Shown one piece after another: positions 1-7,968 of a stretch of DNA of 64,000 nt (positions are counted from its first letter, which is position 1; every line of letters starts with the position of its first letter). The stretch comes from UBA4781 sp963556045 (GTDB taxonomy: Bacteria; Chloroflexota; Anaerolineae; Anaerolineales; Anaerolineaceae), in the NCBI GenBank assembly GCA_963556045.3, contig CAUVYA020000002.1, positions 1,426,001 to 1,490,000 of the forward strand, given 5' to 3'. A program made the translations under genes and the position numbers. The notes beneath the pieces are model-generated. The model was not told the origin of the DNA and did not search any database. It saw only the letters and a program-made list of their open reading frames with translations.

Positions 1-419
1 CTCCATTTGACACCAGGTCGCAGATTCAATGTCCAAACATCAAATGTGTCATTTGCTTCCATCGACAAACCTAGCCATGGGTCAATTTCACCGGTATCAT
101 AGTTCAACATGAAAAGCGGCTCGATCAATGCCTGCTGCAGACCAACATCACGCAAATTGTCAGTAATGAAAGGATTCCAGTTGGCGTGGTCAACATGCGC
201 AACATACGCATCAAAATAGACGGTTTCCTCTCGTGTGGCATTTTCATAATCTCCGGGCTGTGTACCCGTATCTGCAGTTTCTTCCCCCACTGTTTCAGAA
301 GTGCCGATTGTCTCTTCCACCACCTCTTCAGCCGATGAGGTGCTGCATGAAGATAATACTATCGCGAAGATCATCATCAATACCAATAAGTATGTGACGA
401 TCCCTTTTTGTTTTTGCAT
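1..419 (-). CDS. Oligopeptide/dipeptide ABC transporter substrate-binding lipoprotein, N-terminal part (cut by window edge)
   Basis: An open frame runs from an ATG at 419 to the left window edge, so the C-terminus is missing. It is preceded by a strong AAAGGAGGAAA ribosome binding site. The first 25 residues form a lipoprotein signal peptide ending in a lipobox (LSSC), followed by a Glu/Thr-rich linker. The segment from about residue 66 (YVAHVDHANWNPF, then LIEPLFMLNYDTGEIDPWL and WTLNLRPGVKW) is typical of the start of the SBP_bac_5 (OppA/DppA) fold. It would be anchored outside the cytoplasmic membrane and deliver peptides or oligosaccharides to an ABC permease encoded to the left. The neighbouring GntR regulator at 639-1403 may control it. 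The family assignment is fairly secure; the ligand cannot be told. Confidence 0.8.
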   Translation of the reverse strand, partial: MQKQKGIVTYLLVLMMIFAIVLSSCSTSSAEEVVEETIGTSETVGEETADTGTQPGDYENATREETVYFDAYVAHVDHANWNPFITDNLRDVGLQQALIEPLFMLNYDTGEIDPWLGLSMEANDTFDVWTLNLRPGVKW

Positions 420-538
420 TTTTCCTCCTTTATGATCGTGCAAAATATGTAGGCTGCCTTCTTTAATCGTTATGGGTGTTTGTTATTAACTCAGTATTTT
501 CTCTCCTTTCTCTTTTTATCATTCAGGTCAGCATGAAA

Positions 539-553
539 TGACCGAACCGGTCA
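539..553. repeat. 15-bp inverted repeat upstream of the peptide-binding lipoprotein gene
   Basis: TGACCG-aac-CGGTCA is a perfect 6-bp inverted repeat with a 3-nt centre. It lies about 120 bp upstream of the lipoprotein start at 419 and just downstream of the GntR gene's end (639). No T-run follows on the minus strand, so it is a poor terminator and could be an operator. Its sequence does not resemble the palindrome at 1434-1454. Confidence 0.4.
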
Positions 554-638
554 AATATTGTTTTGGTGTTGTAGGTAGCGTGTTTGCTATTTATTTCTCA
601 TTCCTCTGGGAAATTATCTTCGGATGACAACGGTCTTT

Positions 639-1403
639 CTACTTCTCCATCTCCACTTCAAAAATGTTTCGATCTCCTCGATACAAACCATGGTAATAAG
701 CGAACAGTACTCCATCGGAGGAATAATCAATATTGTTTATCACGATGAGAGGATCGCCTTTTTGAATCTTGAATAATCCGGCGTGGTATTCATCTGCCAC
801 AACAGCTCCGATCGTGCGGTAGGCATGCGAGATCACAACTCCGAATTCTCTTTCCAGCACGCCGTATAAAGACTCTCTTGATAGATCTATCTTCTCTAGC
901 CCCGGAACAAAGTGGCTGGGGAAATAGGTATTGGTTAGAACGATGGGCTCGTCATCGATATAGCGCAAACGATCAAGCTGTAAAACCGGGGCGCCAATTT
1001 CGATATCCAGGTTCGTGGCAATATTTTTGTCAGCAGGAATGATCTCCTGTTTCAATATTTCACTTAAAGCAATATGCCCTCGTTTTTTCATGTGCTGGTA
1101 AAAACCGGTCAAATTTCCGGTAAGCTTTTCAAAATAGGTTTCCGGTTCGATGATGAAAGTACCCTTCCCCTTTTTGCGCGCAATAAGCCCTTCATGTTCC
1201 AGGTCTGCCAGCGCCTGCCTGATCACCGTGCGGCTCACTGCGAAAAGGTCACACAGCACCGGTTCACCAGGCAACTGGTCACCATATTTCAGACAGCCGG
1301 AATCAATCTGCGCTTTTATTTTTTCTTTTATCTGAATGTAATAGGGAATGGGACTATCAAAATCTAGTTTTACGTCTGAAAAACACTCTTCGGATGAGTT
1401 CAT
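639..1403 (-). CDS. GntR family transcriptional regulator, HutC subfamily (UTRA effector domain)
   Basis: 254 aa. Residues about 17-85 form a winged helix-turn-helix of GntR type (IPYYIQIKEKIKAQI, GDQLPGEPVLCDLFAVSRT, LEHEGLIARKKGKGTF). The remainder matches the UTRA/HutC ligand-binding fold, which usually senses a sugar phosphate, amino acid or similar metabolite. The length is normal for the family. Its promoter at 1456-1483 overlaps a palindrome at 1434-1454 that could mediate autoregulation. It is followed on the same strand by the peptide-binding lipoprotein at 1-419, the best candidate target. The effector is unknown. Confidence 0.9.
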   Translation of the reverse strand: MNSSEECFSDVKLDFDSPIPYYIQIKEKIKAQIDSGCLKYGDQLPGEPVLCDLFAVSRTVIRQALADLEHEGLIARKKGKGTFIIEPETYFEKLTGNLTGFYQHMKKRGHIALSEILKQEIIPADKNIATNLDIEIGAPVLQLDRLRYIDDEPIVLTNTYFPSHFVPGLEKIDLSRESLYGVLEREFGVVISHAYRTIGAVVADEYHAGLFKIQKGDPLIVINNIDYSSDGVLFAYYHGLYRGDRNIFEVEMEK

Positions 1404-1433
1404 AGGATTATTATCCTTATCTGGCTTCCTGTA

Positions 1434-1454
1434 GTAATGTTATCCTGTTATTAC
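1434..1454. promoter_or_regulatory. Imperfect palindrome, candidate GntR operator
   Basis: The 21-bp site has arms GTAATGTTAT and GTTATTAC around a CCT centre. It sits directly after the -10 box of the GntR promoter, in the usual place for an autoregulatory operator. The role is inferred from position and symmetry only. Confidence 0.45.
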
Positions 1455-1455
1455 A

Positions 1456-1483
1456 AGTATAGCAAAGAAAAATTCTCTGTCAA
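1456..1483 (-). promoter_or_regulatory. Sigma-A type promoter of the GntR gene
   Basis: Read on the minus strand, TTGACA (1483-1478), a 16-bp spacer and TATACT (1461-1456) match the housekeeping promoter consensus closely. Transcription would start near 1449, about 45 nt before the ATG at 1403. Confidence 0.75.
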
Positions 1484-1608
1484 TAGTTAAACAACAATAC
1501 TTCGCTGTCTGATGCTGTATTTAAAAACCTGGTAACTTCCATTAATACTTTGTTTACACCTCAACCGATTAATTCAATGTACACTCAAGGGATAAGAGCG
1601 AGGTAATC

Positions 1609-1974
1609 ATGTCGAAAATGGAACCACTAACACCCGAAGAAGAGCAGGTGATCATTCATAAAGGCACCGAACGACCGTTCAGTGGCAAATACGACGATTT
1701 TTACAACAAAGGAACCTATACCTGCCGTCAATGTGGGGCATCCCTTTTTCATTCAAATGATAAATTCGATGCTGGCTGCGGCTGGCCCAGTTTTGATGAT
1801 GCCATCCCCGGCGCAGTACAGGAACTGCAGGATGCTGATGGATATCGCACCGAAATCCGGTGTGCTGCCTGTGGCGCCCATCTCGGTCATGTATTTCGGG
1901 GAGAACATCTAACACAAAAAGACACGAGACATTGCGTTAATTCCATATCAATGAGGTTTGTAGCCGATGAATAA
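1609..1974 (+). CDS. msrB: Peptide-methionine (R)-S-oxide reductase MsrB
   Basis: 121 aa with the full SelR fold. MsrB reduces the R-epimer of methionine sulfoxide in oxidised proteins. Two zinc-binding CxxC pairs are present at C39/C42 and C85/C88. The catalytic cysteine is C109 in the RHCVNSISMRF motif, so it is the Cys and not the selenocysteine type. The ATG follows AGCGAGGTAATC. The gene overlaps msrA by 8 bp, giving a two-gene repair operon covering both sulfoxide stereoisomers. No signal peptide is seen, so it is cytoplasmic. Confidence 0.97.
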   Translation: MSKMEPLTPEEEQVIIHKGTERPFSGKYDDFYNKGTYTCRQCGASLFHSNDKFDAGCGWPSFDDAIPGAVQELQDADGYRTEIRCAACGAHLGHVFRGEHLTQKDTRHCVNSISMRFVADE

Positions 1975-2512
1975 AACAAAGCAATTGCAAACAGCAGTAT
2001 TCGGAAGCGGCTGCTTCTGGTGCGCCGAAGCCATTTTCGGTCAATTAAGAGGAATCGTATCGGTCACTCCCGGCTACGCCGGTGGTCATGCTGCCAACCC
2101 TACTTACCAGCAGGTATGCAGCGACACAACCGGTCACGCCGAAGTGGTTAAGATCGAGTATGACCCATCCATCATTACCTACCATGATCTGCTGGAGATC
2201 TTCTGGCAGACCCATGATCCAACCACCCCCAACAGGCAGGGCAATGATATTGGCAGCCAGTACCGTTCTGTTATTTTCTATGCCGATGAACAACAAATGC
2301 AAGAGGCGCAATCACTGCGCTCAAAATTGGAGGAATCAAAGGCATTTCCGGCACCCATCGTCACCGAGATCCTGCCGCTGGGTGAATTCTATCCTGCTGA
2401 GGAATACCACCATAATTATTTCGCCCGCAATCAGAACCAACCATACTGCCGGATGGTCATCTCACCCAAGGTTGCAAAATTCAAGAAGAAATTTGGCGAA
2501 AAGACCCATTAA
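1967..2512 (+). CDS. msrA: Peptide-methionine (S)-S-oxide reductase MsrA
   Basis: 181 aa. The N-terminal GSGCFWCAEAIF carries the catalytic cysteine C16, followed by the diagnostic GYAGG, the substrate segment around YHDLLEIFWQTHDPT and GNDIGSQYRS. MsrA reduces methionine-S-sulfoxide using thioredoxin as electron donor. The length is normal for a stand-alone MsrA. Its start lies inside the msrB 3' end, indicating translational coupling. The pair suggests exposure to oxidants despite an otherwise anaerobic-looking gene set. Confidence 0.97.
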   Translation: MNKTKQLQTAVFGSGCFWCAEAIFGQLRGIVSVTPGYAGGHAANPTYQQVCSDTTGHAEVVKIEYDPSIITYHDLLEIFWQTHDPTTPNRQGNDIGSQYRSVIFYADEQQMQEAQSLRSKLEESKAFPAPIVTEILPLGEFYPAEEYHHNYFARNQNQPYCRMVISPKVAKFKKKFGEKTH

Positions 2513-2539
2513 AGTCCGTGGTTTTCCCGCCCTCAACGG

Positions 2540-2553
2540 TACAATAACATGTA
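2540..2553 (+). promoter_or_regulatory. Possible -10 element directing a leaderless transcript
   Basis: TACAAT at 2540-2545 is followed after 7 nt by the ATG of the pentapeptide gene at 2553. There is no Shine-Dalgarno sequence. The geometry suits a leaderless mRNA, but no good -35 box is visible, so this is tentative. Confidence 0.35.
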
Positions 2554-3182
2554 TGGAAAATGAGATACCAGACGAATTCCCACAAGACCCGGAACTGGAT
2601 GGGATTACACTGCAGGCAAAGAAATTTAGCGGCTTTTTCATTGAAAACCGAGAGTTTTATGACTGCCGCATAGAGAAATGCACCTTTCAGGAAATGGCAT
2701 TTTCTCACTGCCGTTTTTCTAACTGCACCTTCGAACGGTGTGATCTCAGTTTAATAACCTTTGAATTATGCCATTTTCAAAATACACATTTCGCAAACAC
2801 GCGGCTGGTGGGGATCGATTGGACAAAACTGGACTGGCATAAAAGAGCCCTACAACCAGCATTCCATTTTGAAAACTGTAATCTTAATTACGGATCCTTT
2901 TTTGGATGTTCGCTGAAGAACTGCCAGGCTACGAACTGCTCCTTTACAGAAGTTGACTTTTCTGAAGCGGACCTGACAAACACGGATTTGCATGGTTCTG
3001 ACCTTTCGCAGGCTCGTTTTTTTCACACCAACCTGACCCAGACCAATTTCACGGGTGCTCATTCCTACAATATCGATGCCACCTGCAACACATTAAAACA
3101 AACCAGGTTCTCTCTTCCTGAGGCTGTATCTCTGCTGTATAGTCTGGATATCATCCTTGATGATAACCTGGAGGATCGGTGA
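2553..3182 (+). CDS. Pentapeptide-repeat protein
   Basis: 209 aa. From about residue 20 to 180 the sequence repeats the A(D/N)LxX-type pentapeptide pattern that builds a right-handed quadrilateral beta-helix (for example CTFQEMAFSHCRFSNCTF and DFSEADLTNTDLHGSDLSQA). Many first positions are Cys or Asn. The fold resembles the QnrB/YjbI/McbG family, but the target cannot be predicted. The start at 2553 is chosen because upstream sequence in this frame overlaps msrA. The 3' end overlaps the convergent GatZ gene by 32 bp (3151-3182). No signal peptide is seen, so it is cytoplasmic. Confidence 0.85.
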   Translation: MENEIPDEFPQDPELDGITLQAKKFSGFFIENREFYDCRIEKCTFQEMAFSHCRFSNCTFERCDLSLITFELCHFQNTHFANTRLVGIDWTKLDWHKRALQPAFHFENCNLNYGSFFGCSLKNCQATNCSFTEVDFSEADLTNTDLHGSDLSQARFFHTNLTQTNFTGAHSYNIDATCNTLKQTRFSLPEAVSLLYSLDIILDDNLEDR

Positions 3183-4494
3183 TCATAGAGCTATTCGGGT
3201 CACACGCGTAACGGTAATCATCCAACACGTAGGAAATTGCAGCTTGAAGAAGATCGACCGGATCAGGTTTCATCCGGTTATCACGAACCAGATCAAACGA
3301 TCTCGGAAAATACTGGCTGATCAACGCCAGCGGAATTGGCACAGTGCACAGATTTTTTAGCAAAACGTTCACCGCATCCCTCACAATGGGATTCCCCCAG
3401 TAATAACGGGCACGATCGTTGAAACTATATTTCAGCGAAAATTCGATCTCATGCGAAGAACCCTGATAATGCTTGTTCCAATGAGAGGGATCAGCCATCA
3501 TTTCCTTCTTGAGGATCTCTGGTAGATGAGATTGTACGAGATGGTACATCCCGGCTACTTCCCCTTCGATCGAAGCGAGGTTGAACAATGCTTCTCGATA
3601 TGCAAAAGTCAATGCCGGACCTACTTTCAATATCGCAAAGTGATCATCGACCATTTGCCGTAATTGGATGCGGGGTTGATAATCCGTGGAATGGGCTTCA
3701 AATACAAAACGCGGTACAGTTTCAATAAAGTGCTTTAAATCCTCATTCTTCTCCCTCTGATAGAAATAGATTTCCCGATCGCCGAATTCCACGCCACAGG
3801 ATACTACCACTGCGATAGTCCTTTCCCATGCATGCTGTAATCCATGTTTTTCAAATGCATCTTGAAAAACATCGATTGTCTCTTTGATTTCCTGCACCGA
3901 CGAAAAATGTACAGCTTCCTGGTCTTGCGATGACATCCCCCCGGGAGCCGGCACATCCGTCCCGATCACATATAGAGGAAGCTGGTCTTTTTTATAGGCA
4001 CAGGCAGCCAATTCTGCCTGCTGACATAAGCGAACCGTTCTTTCAGCGATCTGTTCTTTTGTCAGCACAGCATCATCCGCGCATGCCATGGATGCATCCA
4101 GATGAATCTTGCGATATCCTACTTCTACACAATCTCGAATCAAGATCTCCGCTTTTTGCATAGCACTTGAACTGGGTTCTTGTTTCCACGGATTCGGACC
4201 GAGGTGATCTCCACCCAGGAAAATCCGCTCAAGGGGAAAAGCATTCTTTTCTGCCATATCTTTTATGTATTCTGTAAAAGCCAGCGGTGTTAAACCCGAG
4301 TAGCCACCATATTGATTTACCTGGTTGCAGGTGGATTCAATCAGCAGGGATGACGAGGTGTTTCGACTCCGTTGCATGGCAGTCGTTAATACCGCTGGAT
4401 TGATGGAACAGATGGAAAAAACCCCGCTCTTTTGTCCTGTTTTGTGTTCCCGAACCTTGTTGTGGAAAACATCACTCTTCATAAAAGATTGCAT
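3151..4494 (-). CDS. GatZ/KbaZ/AgaZ family protein (tagatose pathway; aldolase-associated subunit or predicted tagatose-6-phosphate kinase)
   Basis: 447 aa from ATG 4494, which follows AGGCGGGAAC. The protein matches the GatZ/KbaZ family throughout: GVFSICSINPAVLTTAMQ, QVNQYGGYSGLTP, the FLGGDHLGPNPW signature, and IHLDASMACADD. GatZ/KbaZ was described as a non-catalytic subunit stabilising class II tagatose-1,6-bisphosphate aldolase; comparative genomics of GalNAc pathways has proposed AgaZ as a tagatose-6-phosphate kinase. No class II catalytic partner (GatY/KbaY) is present. Instead it lies 8 bp after a class I LacD-type aldolase, which fits the kinase role better. It probably acts in the cytosol in galactosamine breakdown with the genes at 5671-11602. 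Confidence 0.85.
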   Translation of the reverse strand: MQSFMKSDVFHNKVREHKTGQKSGVFSICSINPAVLTTAMQRSRNTSSSLLIESTCNQVNQYGGYSGLTPLAFTEYIKDMAEKNAFPLERIFLGGDHLGPNPWKQEPSSSAMQKAEILIRDCVEVGYRKIHLDASMACADDAVLTKEQIAERTVRLCQQAELAACAYKKDQLPLYVIGTDVPAPGGMSSQDQEAVHFSSVQEIKETIDVFQDAFEKHGLQHAWERTIAVVVSCGVEFGDREIYFYQREKNEDLKHFIETVPRFVFEAHSTDYQPRIQLRQMVDDHFAILKVGPALTFAYREALFNLASIEGEVAGMYHLVQSHLPEILKKEMMADPSHWNKHYQGSSHEIEFSLKYSFNDRARYYWGNPIVRDAVNVLLKNLCTVPIPLALISQYFPRSFDLVRDNRMKPDPVDLLQAAISYVLDDYRYACDPNSSMITDPPGYHQG

Positions 4495-4502
4495 GTTCCC
4501 GC

Positions 4503-5477
4503 CTAACCGCCGTATCCGCAGAACCACTGCTCATCTATCGGTGTCGGGGTGAAATAGTTGTGCCATGAACCTGCCTGTGCTTCCACCGTCTTCGTGATCA
4601 TCTGCATCCTTTCGACAGCCGTCGTCTCGAGGAATTGTGTGCGCGCTCCTGACTGCAGCTCAACTGCTTCTTTCCAGACAGCTCTGCCCACTGCAACTCC
4701 TGAAGCGCCGCCGCTGCAGGCAGCTTCCACCTGTTTATGGAAGATATCGAACTCTACGGATGCAGACAAGAGAATCCACGGTATCTGTATGGTTTGCGTT
4801 AATGTCCGGCAGGCTTTTTCCCACTCTCGAATATCAGCACTCTGCTGGATATCAAGAGGAAATTCCACTTTTAACACATCCCCTCCCCGCGCGGTCAAAC
4901 GTTGTGCCGACTCTACTATGACCTCTTGTCTTTCCCTCCCCGACAATTTCCTCTGATCGGGATCAAGAGAATACGTCAAGATTTCCAGAAATAAGGGAAT
5001 ATCCTGTTTCGAACATTCCTGTGCTGTAATCTCAATAAGACATTCGATCTCTTGGTGAGATGGCGCTTGCGGATGGTAATACACCAGCAATTTAACAGCG
5101 TCCGCCCCCATTCGTTTGATCTTCTCCACACTCCATCCGGGCAAAATGGAACTCACCCGTGAGGAAGGGTCGCCTGTGTATCCCGATGCTTCGAGTGCCA
5201 CCAGCAACCCGGTATCTCGAGGAAGCGTTTCGAGAGAGATCACCTGGGCAGCGCTGTACAATGGGTCAAGCAGATATGCGCTTGGGACAGGACCCATCGA
5301 TCGCACGACCTGCAGTTTGAAATCGGTTATTTCCTCCGCTGTCGTCAAATCCTCCTTTTTGGGATGCAGCAGCTTTCGCATATTATTACGGTGATCAAGT
5401 GCCAGGACCACAAATTTTCCGGAGGGGGTGGAACATCGCTGTAATCCTCTCGTTTTACCTATCGAAAAACTCTTCAT
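4503..5477 (-). CDS. lacD: Tagatose-1,6-bisphosphate aldolase, class I (LacD-like)
   Basis: 324 aa, the normal LacD length. It belongs to the DeoC/LacD aldolase family: KFVVLALDHRNNMRKLL near the N-terminus, LLDPLYSA, then GADAVKLLVYYHP, which carries the Schiff-base lysine (about residue 125). LacD cleaves tagatose-1,6-bisphosphate to dihydroxyacetone phosphate and glyceraldehyde-3-phosphate. Later segments DVLKVEFPLD and the C-terminal GASGVAVGRAVWKEAV complete the TIM barrel and phosphate site. It starts a minus-strand operon with the GatZ-like gene and is divergent from the DeoR-PTS operon across a 193-bp control region. Confidence 0.88.
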   Translation of the reverse strand: MKSFSIGKTRGLQRCSTPSGKFVVLALDHRNNMRKLLHPKKEDLTTAEEITDFKLQVVRSMGPVPSAYLLDPLYSAAQVISLETLPRDTGLLVALEASGYTGDPSSRVSSILPGWSVEKIKRMGADAVKLLVYYHPQAPSHQEIECLIEITAQECSKQDIPLFLEILTYSLDPDQRKLSGRERQEVIVESAQRLTARGGDVLKVEFPLDIQQSADIREWEKACRTLTQTIQIPWILLSASVEFDIFHKQVEAACSGGASGVAVGRAVWKEAVELQSGARTQFLETTAVERMQMITKTVEAQAGSWHNYFTPTPIDEQWFCGYGG

Positions 5478-5584
5478 TATTCACAATCCTTTTCGGTCGT
5501 TTTCATGTAAAGGTGTTTACAGAAAATGTTCGTTTCTGTGTGATTAATTCATTCTCGCTTTTTTTCCCCATTTTTTCCTCTTTT

Positions 5585-5599
5585 CGAACATTATCGAAC
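5585..5599. promoter_or_regulatory. Direct repeats in the divergent control region, candidate DeoR operator
   Basis: CGAAC occurs at 5585-5589 and again at 5595-5599, exactly one helical turn apart. An inverted copy, GTTCG, lies at 5528-5532 and a related TCGTTTTC near 5496-5503. They sit in the 193-bp gap between lacD (minus) and the DeoR gene (plus). DeoR-family repressors of sugar operons bind such repeated sites. The assignment is positional. Confidence 0.4.
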
Positions 5600-5628
5600 T
5601 ACTATTGTGTTGCTTTTTGTGCTATTAA

Positions 5629-5656
5629 TTGACGTGCAAACACAATACAACATAAG
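5629..5656 (+). promoter_or_regulatory. Weak candidate promoter of the DeoR-PTS operon
   Basis: TTGACG (5629-5634), a 16-bp spacer and CATAAG (5651-5656) lie just upstream of the ribosome binding site of the DeoR gene. The -35 is good and the -10 is poor, as might be expected for a regulated promoter. Confidence 0.35.
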
Positions 5657-5670
5657 ATGAAAGGAGAACC

Positions 5671-6438
5671 ATGCTAAAAGAAGAAAGACAGCAAATGATC
5701 ATCAAGGAATTGGAAAGAAAGGGCAGTGTTAATGTGAATGAATTGGCTGCTCTCTTTGGCGTTTCCAAGATGACCATACGCAGAGACCTGTACGAAATCG
5801 AGAATAACAACCTCCTCAAAAGGACGCATGGAGGAGCATTACCGTTATACCGATCCTCCTCATACGCGGAACTTCCCACCATCAAGCGTATGGAGTTACT
5901 AAAAGAAGAGAAGATGCGCATTGCGAAATCCGTTGCCCCCATGATCCAGGAGAAAGAAGTGGTTTTTCTCGGTTCCGGCACAACAACCTTATACGTTGCA
6001 AAAGAGCTGCATGAAAGAGATGACCTTACCATATTGACCAATGCCATCACCATCATCAACGAATTGAGCATTAATGGAAATATGTCGATCATCGGAATTG
6101 GTGGTTTTCTACGTAGAGAAGAACAATCCTTGATCGGTCATTTCGCAGAAAGGGTGATCGAAGATCTGCATGTCGATAAAGTCATTGCGGGAATGCGCGG
6201 AGTGCATCCGCATTTCGGTCTCACAAACGAAGATCCCCAAGAATTAATGACAGACCGCAAAATATTGGGGATCAGCGACAATGTCATCATCGTTGCCGAC
6301 CATACCAAGATCGGGCATGTATCAACCAGTCGAACTGCTCCCATTACTGCTGCAACCACGATCGTCACAACAGATAATGCGCAGCCGGAACTGGTACAGG
6401 CGATTCAAGTACAGGGTGTTGAGGTAATCCAAGTCTAA
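5671..6438 (+). CDS. DeoR family transcriptional regulator (AgaR/LacR-like)
   Basis: 255 aa. The N-terminal DeoR helix-turn-helix is clear (LKEERQQMIIKELERKGSV, then LAALFGVSKMTIRRDLYEIE and LLKRTHGGAL). The C-terminal part is a DeoRC sugar-phosphate sensor with VFLGSGTTTLYVAKEL and LTILTNAITIINEL, the phosphosugar pocket. It heads the amino-sugar PTS operon and is probably its local repressor, relieved by a sugar phosphate such as tagatose-6-phosphate or galactosamine-6-phosphate. The ribosome binding site AAAGGAGAACC precedes the ATG. Its own gene would be autoregulated. Confidence 0.93.
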   Translation: MLKEERQQMIIKELERKGSVNVNELAALFGVSKMTIRRDLYEIENNNLLKRTHGGALPLYRSSSYAELPTIKRMELLKEEKMRIAKSVAPMIQEKEVVFLGSGTTTLYVAKELHERDDLTILTNAITIINELSINGNMSIIGIGGFLRREEQSLIGHFAERVIEDLHVDKVIAGMRGVHPHFGLTNEDPQELMTDRKILGISDNVIIVADHTKIGHVSTSRTAPITAATTIVTTDNAQPELVQAIQVQGVEVIQV

Positions 6439-6456
6439 TACAAAGGAGTTTACTTT

Positions 6457-7494
6457 ATGCAGGAAAAGCGCGGCAAATTCACCAGAGAAGAAATCCTTTC
6501 TCAACCATATACATGGAATGACACGATCTCTTGTCTTCAAAAAGACTGGGGGAAAAAGAATCCTGCAATCCAGAATTATAAGCAGGTGATCATTACTGGT
6601 TGTGGTTCAACGTATTACCTGTCTATCTGGGCGGCGCGTTTTCTGCAAAGGAGTACTGGAGTTCCGTGTATTTCATTACCGAGCTCTGAATTATGGTACT
6701 CAGGAGAGACCTGGATAAAACCCAATACAAATTCATTGCTCATCAGCATATCTCGTTCAGGAAAAACAACAGAAACCCTGCACGCAATGGACACTTTTTT
6801 AGGTTCCATCGGTGGAGATGCGCTTGCAATCACCTGCTACGCAGACAGTCCACTGGCAAAGATGGCGCCATCTTCCATTATCACTTCCGCAGGAATGGAA
6901 CACAGCATCGCGCAAACGCGCTCTTTCACCAATATGATGTGGCCGATCATTTTCATGGGGTCCGGGAACATCCATGATGAGCAAATCAATTTGATCAGGC
7001 AATCATCACAGAAGATCATTGACGATTATCAATCTGCTGCTCTGGAAATTGGAAACAGCCCTGTTTTCGAACGATTCTTTTTCCTGGGGAATGGTCCTCT
7101 TTACGGACTGGCTCAAGAAGTAATGTTGAAAATGAAAGAGATGTCGCTCAGTTATTCAGAAGCTTATCATTTTCTTGAGTTTCGACATGGTCCTATGTCG
7201 ATGATCAATAACCTGTCACTCGTTGTGGGATTCATTGATGAAGATACCCACGCATTCGAGTTTCCGGTTTTACACGACATGCAGAAATTGGGTGCAAAAA
7301 CTCTTGGGGTCGGGAAACCGTGCACGCCTACTGAGAAATCCGATTTTAATTTTGCGTGGAATAGGGAAATCCCCAGGCAATTCACCTACCCCTTCTACCT
7401 ACCGCTTATTCAGTTGATCGCGTATGAACGCAGCATGTCAAAAGGGTTGAACCCAGATAAGCCCGAGAATCTAACAGCCGTTGTTGAACTTTAA
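6457..7494 (+). CDS. agaS: SIS-domain aminosugar-phosphate deaminase/isomerase, AgaS-like
   Basis: 345 aa with two SIS domains arranged as in the GlmS C-terminal half. SIS-1 holds VIITGCGSTYYLSIWAARF and the phosphosugar loop SISRSGKTTET; SIS-2 has FLGNGPLYGLAQEVMLKMKEMS and the AYHFLEFRHGPMSM motif. AgaS converts galactosamine-6-phosphate to tagatose-6-phosphate and ammonia, which fits the neighbouring LacD, AgaZ-like and NagA/AgaA-like genes. It lacks the glutaminase domain of GlmS. A FrlB-like or general sugar isomerase role is the main alternative. AAAGGAG precedes the start and it is in operon with the upstream regulator. Confidence 0.8.
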   Translation: MQEKRGKFTREEILSQPYTWNDTISCLQKDWGKKNPAIQNYKQVIITGCGSTYYLSIWAARFLQRSTGVPCISLPSSELWYSGETWIKPNTNSLLISISRSGKTTETLHAMDTFLGSIGGDALAITCYADSPLAKMAPSSIITSAGMEHSIAQTRSFTNMMWPIIFMGSGNIHDEQINLIRQSSQKIIDDYQSAALEIGNSPVFERFFFLGNGPLYGLAQEVMLKMKEMSLSYSEAYHFLEFRHGPMSMINNLSLVVGFIDEDTHAFEFPVLHDMQKLGAKTLGVGKPCTPTEKSDFNFAWNREIPRQFTYPFYLPLIQLIAYERSMSKGLNPDKPENLTAVVEL

Positions 7495-7499
7495 AAAAA

Positions 7500-7961
7500 A
7501 TGAAACTAGATACATTACTTTTACCCGAAGCAATACAGGCAAAACTCGACCTTGATAGTGTTGATGTAATCATTTCTACAACAGGGAATTTACTTGTGGC
7601 AGCAGGTACCGTTGAAGAACGATATATACAGGGCATGAAAAACACATTGAAAATGCTGGGGCCATATTTTGTGATCGCACCCGGTATTGCGCTGCTACAT
7701 GCCCGCCCTGAAGATGGTGTGATCAGATCCAGCCTTGCTCTCGTCACATTAAAAACTCCTGTTCCATTTGGTCACTCAACCAATGACCCCGTAGATATAG
7801 TTTTTGCGCTTGCTGCTTCAGATAAAACCAGTCATATAGAAGCATTATCAGAACTGGCAAGCTGTTTATCGGATGCACTTTTCCTGAATGTACTCAGAAC
7901 GAGTGAGGATAGCCCTTCACTCAAACATTCCATCAACCATTATTTCGAAGAAAGAAAGTAG
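7500..7961 (+). CDS. PTS system EIIA component, ascorbate/fructose-mannitol type
   Basis: 153 aa, one EIIA-2 domain. The probable phosphorylated histidine is H67 in FVIAPGIALLHARPEDG. Other family features are VPFGHSTNDPVDIVFALAASD and the second conserved His in KTSHIEALSEL. It would pass phosphate from HPr to the EIIB encoded next. The ATG directly follows the stop of the agaS-like gene through an A-run with no obvious Shine-Dalgarno, suggesting coupled translation. The nearest subtype is UlaC/SgaA. Confidence 0.9.
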   Translation: MKLDTLLLPEAIQAKLDLDSVDVIISTTGNLLVAAGTVEERYIQGMKNTLKMLGPYFVIAPGIALLHARPEDGVIRSSLALVTLKTPVPFGHSTNDPVDIVFALAASDKTSHIEALSELASCLSDALFLNVLRTSEDSPSLKHSINHYFEERK

Positions 7962-7968
7962 AGGAAAA

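Noticed and set aside
539..553. Terminator of the GntR gene
   Set aside because: The 6-bp hairpin TGACCG/CGGTCA has no T-run on the minus strand, so termination is unlikely; kept only as a possible operator.
2082..2552. N-terminal extension of the pentapeptide protein back into msrA
   Set aside because: This part is out of frame with msrA, is basic and Pro/Ser-rich, and lacks a ribosome binding site; the pentapeptide pattern begins only after the ATG at 2553.
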